Translations under genes and position numbers: made by a program
The notes under the pieces: generated by a model
What the model was told of the DNA's origin: nothing
Seen by the model: only the letters and a program-made list of their open reading frames with translations
Databases searched by the model: none
Source: Agromyces sp. S2-1-8
GTDB lineage: Bacteria; Actinomycetota; Actinomycetes; Actinomycetales; Microbacteriaceae
DNA: 64,000 nucleotides
NCBI RefSeq assembly: GCF_021129215.1
Contig: NZ_JAJOLP010000001.1
Coordinates: forward strand, 3,100,001 to 3,164,000
Direction: 5' to 3'
In this document: piece after piece, positions 60,845 to 64,000 of the stretch
How the letters are laid out: every line of letters begins with the position of its first letter
How positions within the stretch are numbered: the first letter of the stretch is position 1

Positions 60845-60873
60845 TTGCCAGAGGCATCCTTCACTGTCACAAT
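60845..60873 (+). promoter_or_regulatory. Promoter of the Lrp-family regulator gene (leaderless)
   Basis: TTGCCA at 60845-60850 (five of six to TTGACA), a 17-bp spacer, and CACAAT at 60868-60873, followed by 6 nt and the ATG at 60880. Both elements and the spacing agree, which makes this one of the better supported promoters in the window. Confidence 0.55.
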
Positions 60874-60879
60874 CGAGCC

Positions 60880-61362
60880 ATGACGAACGCAGGTCGTTCC
60901 AACGGGCATCGACCCGTGCAGCTCGACGAGGTGTCGAAGGCGATCATCGAGCAGCTGCAGGCCGATGGCCGTCGGTCGTACGCCGACATCGGCAAAGCGG
61001 TCGGACTGTCCGAGGCGGCCGTGCGCCAGCGCGTGCAACGACTCACCGAGTCGGGGGTGATGCAGATCGTCGCGGTCACCGACCCCATGCAGCTCGGCTT
61101 CACCCGGCAGGCGATGATCGGCATCCGCGCGTCCGGCGACACCCGCGTCCTGGCCGAACAGCTGGGCGAGATCCCCGAGATCGACTACGTCGTGCTCACC
61201 GCGGGCAGCTTCGACCTGCTCGCCGAGGTGGTGTGCGAGAACGACGAGGAACTCATCACCCTGCTCAACACGCGCATCCGCAGCCTCGACGGCGTGAACG
61301 CGACCGAGACGTTCGTCTACCTCAAGCTCCAGAAGCAGTTCTACAACTGGGGCACTCGCTAA
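60880..61362 (+). CDS. Lrp/AsnC-family transcriptional regulator
   Basis: A 160-residue regulator: N-terminal winged HTH (LDEVSKAIIEQLQADGRRSYADIGKAVGLSEAAVRQRVQRL) and a C-terminal RAM ligand-binding domain with GSFDLLAEVVCENDEEL. It sits 12 bp upstream of a class III aminotransferase gene and likely senses an amino acid or amine to control it and possibly itself. Start ATG 60880 fits the promoter above. Confidence 0.93.
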   Translation: MTNAGRSNGHRPVQLDEVSKAIIEQLQADGRRSYADIGKAVGLSEAAVRQRVQRLTESGVMQIVAVTDPMQLGFTRQAMIGIRASGDTRVLAEQLGEIPEIDYVVLTAGSFDLLAEVVCENDEELITLLNTRIRSLDGVNATETFVYLKLQKQFYNWGTR

Positions 61363-61374
61363 GAAGGGAAGAAC

Positions 61375-62760
61375 ATGACCGACACGGTCTACGACAACGC
61401 TGCACTGCAGCAACAGGCGAAGGACCATCTCTGGATGCACTTCGCCCGGCAGTCCACGATGGAGACCTCGGGCGTGCCGATCATCACCCGCGGCGAGGGC
61501 CACCGCGTCTTCGACATCAACGGCAAGAGCTACATCGACGGCCTCGCGGGACTCTTCGTGGTCAACGCCGGCCACGGCCGCAAGCGTCTCGCGCAGGCGG
61601 GCGCCAAGCAGGCGGAGGAGCTCGCGTTCTTCCCGATCTGGTCGTACGCGCACCCGAAGGCGATCGAGCTCGCCGACCGCCTCGCCGGCTACGCACCCGG
61701 CGACCTCAACCACGTGTTCTTCTCGACCGGCGGCGGCGAGGCGGTCGAGACCGCCTACAAGCTCGCGAAGAACTACTGGAAGCTCATGGGCAAGCCGAGC
61801 AAGTACAAGGTCATCTCGCGCGCCCTCGCGTACCACGGCACGCCGCAGGGCGCTCTCGCCGTGACCGGACTGCCGATCAAGGCGCCGTTCGAGCCGATCA
61901 CCCCCGGTGGCCTGCGCGTGCCGAACACGAACTTCTACCGCGCCGCCGACATGGGCGCGCCGACCGAGAGCGAAGAGGCGTTCGGCATCTGGGCTGCCAA
62001 CCGCATCGAGGAGCAGATCCTCATGGAGGACCCCGACACCGTCGCGGCCGTCTTCCTCGAGCCCGTGCAGAACTCCGGCGGGTGCTTCCCGCCGCCCGCC
62101 GGTTATTTCCAGCGCGTGCGCGAGATCTGCGACAAGTACGACGTGCTGCTCGTCTCGGACGAGGTCATCTGCGCCTTCGGCCGCATCGGCCACATGTTCG
62201 CCTGCGACGAGTACGGCTACGTGCCCGACATGATCACCTGCGCCAAGGCGATGACCTCGGGCTACGCCCCGATGGGCGCGACGATCATCAACGAGCGCAT
62301 CTACGAGCCGTTCTCGAAGGGCGACACGACCTTCTACCACGGCTACACGTGGGCGGGTCACCCGGTCTCGGCCGCGGTCGCACTGGAGAACCTCGACATC
62401 TTCGAAGAGGAGCACCTCCTCGAGCACGTGCGGGAGAACTCGCCGTTGTTCCGCGCCGAGCTCGAGAAGCTCAGCGACCTGCCGATCGTCGGCGACGTGC
62501 GCGGTGCCGGCTACTTCTTCGCCGTCGAGCTCGTGAAGGACAAGGCCACGCGCGAGACCTTCAACGAGGACGAGTCCGAGCGGCTGCTCCGCGGCTTCCT
62601 CTCGACGGCGCTGTTCGACGCCGGCCTCTACTGCCGCGCCGACGACCGAGGCGATCCCGTGATCCAGCTCTCGCCGCCGCTCACGATCGGCGTGCCCGAG
62701 TTCCAGGAGATCGAGCAGATCCTCCGGAGCGTGCTGACCGAGGCGTCGAACCGCATCTGA
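61375..62760 (+). CDS. Class III aminotransferase (polyamine or omega-amino acid type)
   Basis: A 461-residue PLP enzyme with FFSTGGGEAVETAYKLAKNYW, RALAYHGTPQGALAVTG, VLLVSDEVICAFGRIGHMF (PLP Asp) and Schiff-base Lys291 in ITCAKAMTSGYAPMGA. The KAMTSGY and GYTWAGHPVSAAVALENL segments resemble putrescine/spermidine-pyruvate and beta-alanine-pyruvate aminotransferases rather than GabT. It probably transfers the amino group of a diamine or omega-amino acid to pyruvate. The ATG has a GAAGGGAAG site. Co-transcribed with the Lrp regulator; the pot transporter lies 20 kb away. Confidence 0.88.
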   Translation: MTDTVYDNAALQQQAKDHLWMHFARQSTMETSGVPIITRGEGHRVFDINGKSYIDGLAGLFVVNAGHGRKRLAQAGAKQAEELAFFPIWSYAHPKAIELADRLAGYAPGDLNHVFFSTGGGEAVETAYKLAKNYWKLMGKPSKYKVISRALAYHGTPQGALAVTGLPIKAPFEPITPGGLRVPNTNFYRAADMGAPTESEEAFGIWAANRIEEQILMEDPDTVAAVFLEPVQNSGGCFPPPAGYFQRVREICDKYDVLLVSDEVICAFGRIGHMFACDEYGYVPDMITCAKAMTSGYAPMGATIINERIYEPFSKGDTTFYHGYTWAGHPVSAAVALENLDIFEEEHLLEHVRENSPLFRAELEKLSDLPIVGDVRGAGYFFAVELVKDKATRETFNEDESERLLRGFLSTALFDAGLYCRADDRGDPVIQLSPPLTIGVPEFQEIEQILRSVLTEASNRI

Positions 62761-62779
62761 TCGCTGCCCCTTCGTCCTT

Positions 62780-62821
62780 CGAACCCGGTGGCGGGCTCCC
62801 GTGAGTCCGCCACCGGGTTCG
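62780..62821. terminator. Bidirectional terminator between the aminotransferase and DUF4192 genes
   Basis: A perfect 15-bp stem (62780-62794 with 62807-62821, core GAACCCGGTGGCGG) and a 12-base loop in the 74-bp convergent gap, followed by TCGTCTTCG. It serves both genes. Confidence 0.7.
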
Positions 62822-62834
62822 TCGTCTTCGGCCG

Positions 62835-63995
62835 TCACGCCTCATCGAGTCGTGGGGGTCGAGTGAACGCCCAGTCCGGCAGCGCTCCCGTGCCGAGGTA
62901 GTGTTCGAGCAGCCGAGCCATCGAGTAGTCGGGGTCCGCAGTGAGCACGGCGTCGAGCAGCGCACCGGCGGCCGATCCGCGCCCGAGCGCCCAGCAGAGC
63001 CATGCGGCGATGCAGAGCGGGCCCGAGCGATGGCTCGCCGGGGCGTCTGCGACGACCTCGCGCACGACGACGAGTGCGCGCTCGAGCCGCGCGCGATCCG
63101 GTTGCAGGCCAGTCCTGCCGAGCATGAGCCGCGAGAGGAACTCGCTGACCTCGAGCCCCGGGCCGTGCCCGGCGAACTCTCGGCGGATGAGCGCATCGAC
63201 CGACTCGCCCTGGGCCTCTGCGCGTTCGGCGAGGTCGACGGCGTCGTCGTGCGCCGCGGCGCCGACGACGGGGCCGAAGGCGAACTGCAGCATCATGCCG
63301 TCGCGGAACACCGGTCGCGAAGCGAGGTGCAGGAACCACGCCCGCCGCAGCGCCGAGGACGCCCGCGGTGCGAGCAGCCGTTCGACGAGCTCGACGGGGT
63401 CGACGTCGTCGCCCAGCGCACGGAAGATCGTGTCGCCGGCGTCGGCTCGCTCGATCCGTCGCAGCTCGCGCGCGATCGCCGCGGCGCGGTGCTCGTCGGG
63501 TTCCGGCAGCCTCGCCGGCGCCGACGGCCCCTCGGCGAGCTCGTCGTGCGGATGGAGGCCGCGCGCCGGCACGACGTCGAGCTCCTCGAGCGGCCGCCCG
63601 CCGGACGGCAGCTCTGCGTCGAGGAAGGACCCCCAACCGTCGGCGGCACGGCAGAGCGCGTCGCGCACGCCGAAGCCGGCTTCCGCGGCGCGACGGCACA
63701 GCAGTTCGACGAGCCTCCGTTCGGGCGCGCCGCCGTGGTCGGCGAACCCCTCGTCGGTGTAGACGACCGGTGCGATCGCATCGACGCCCGGCATCCTGCA
63801 CAGGGACGAGATGACGGCCGAGACGAGCGCAGTGCGATCGCGCGACCGGCGCGGCAGGTCGTGACGCAGGACGCCGAGGGTGCGGCGCCCCTCGAACGCG
63901 ACGCACACGAGCGACTGCGCCGGCATGAAGCCTGCGAGCCTCGGCACGAGGGCGAGGAACTCTTGCGCCGAACCGGCGCGGATGATCGTGGTCAT
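62835..63995 (-). CDS. DUF4192 family protein
   Basis: A 386-residue protein complete within the window. The N-terminus (IIRAGSAQEFLALVPRLAGFMPAQSLVCVAFEGRRTLGVLRHDLP) and later AWLCWALGRGSAAGALLDAVLTADPDYSMARLL match actinobacterial DUF4192 proteins, which are of unknown function and have no known catalytic motif. Two alpha/beta-type halves are joined by an Arg/Asp-rich linker. The ATG at 63995 lies 5 bases from the window end, so its promoter is outside. It converges on the aminotransferase gene. Confidence 0.85.
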   Translation of the reverse strand: MTTIIRAGSAQEFLALVPRLAGFMPAQSLVCVAFEGRRTLGVLRHDLPRRSRDRTALVSAVISSLCRMPGVDAIAPVVYTDEGFADHGGAPERRLVELLCRRAAEAGFGVRDALCRAADGWGSFLDAELPSGGRPLEELDVVPARGLHPHDELAEGPSAPARLPEPDEHRAAAIARELRRIERADAGDTIFRALGDDVDPVELVERLLAPRASSALRRAWFLHLASRPVFRDGMMLQFAFGPVVGAAAHDDAVDLAERAEAQGESVDALIRREFAGHGPGLEVSEFLSRLMLGRTGLQPDRARLERALVVVREVVADAPASHRSGPLCIAAWLCWALGRGSAAGALLDAVLTADPDYSMARLLEHYLGTGALPDWAFTRPPRLDEA

Positions 63996-64000
63996 GGACC

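Noticed and set aside
1..64000. CRISPR arrays, tRNA or rRNA genes, insertion sequences
   Set aside because: No regularly spaced repeats, cloverleaf-type gene, rRNA segment, transposase frame or paired terminal repeats were recognised by eye. A covariance-model scan would be the decisive test for small RNA genes.

Overview
The window is a high-GC actinobacterial chromosome segment. Dense gene packing, many GTG starts, leaderless-type promoters (TAnnnT about 6 nt before the start codon) and the order dxr - rseP ... ispG ... proS ... nusA-ylxR-infB-rbfA point to the Microbacteriaceae. The genus cannot be fixed from sequence alone. I saw no rRNA or tRNA gene, insertion sequence, phage or CRISPR array. 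No gene-free stretch exceeds 300 bases.

Layout. (1) 1-5,358: end of a LysR regulator, then the translation/transcription operon nusA-ylxR-infB-rbfA (minus strand). rimP is not in its usual place before nusA. (2) 5,483-16,447: LOG-family protein, PhoX-type phosphatase, K+ channel, proS, a secreted chitin-active LPMO, a small-molecule kinase-like phosphotransferase, an RNB ribonuclease and ispG. (3) 16,497-26,800: a ten-gene minus-strand operon (LIV-type ABC transporter, 3-hydroxybutyrate dehydrogenase-like SDR, two alpha/beta hydrolases, two CoA-transferase subunits) diverging from an acetyl-CoA acetyltransferase. Together they form a route from an imported hydroxybutyrate- or acetoacetate-type compound to acetyl-CoA. 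A perfect 22-bp palindrome lies between the two transcription units. (4) 26,936-30,591: LtrA-like membrane protein, a small SHOCT membrane protein and a NarL-type two-component system whose palindromic box recurs upstream of the SHOCT gene. (5) 30,695-37,758: rseP, dxr, a PPTase-like protein lacking two metal ligands, PlsC, a secreted lipoprotein, OsmC and gabT. (6) 37,763-43,095: asparaginase II and a complete polyamine-type ABC transporter (potABCD-like).

(7) 43,214-60,701 is the most unusual region. It holds nine co-directional minus-strand genes, mostly joined by 1-4 base start/stop overlaps: FHA protein, PP2C phosphatase, transmembrane Ser/Thr kinase, a 1,958-residue membrane-anchored protein (propeller-like, cadherin-like and fibronectin III modules), MoxR ATPase, DUF58 protein, a transglutaminase-fold membrane protein that has lost its catalytic Cys and His, a zinc-ribbon/FHA protein, and an EccC/FtsK-like ATPase. 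No WXG100 substrate or other type VII component is encoded here. I read this as a phospho-regulated envelope assembly or export machine with an inactive transglutaminase scaffold.

(8) 60,880-63,995: an Lrp/AsnC regulator with a class III aminotransferase (polyamine or omega-amino acid type) and a DUF4192 protein. Region 8, gabT and the pot operon suggest a split polyamine/GABA utilisation set around the large operon.
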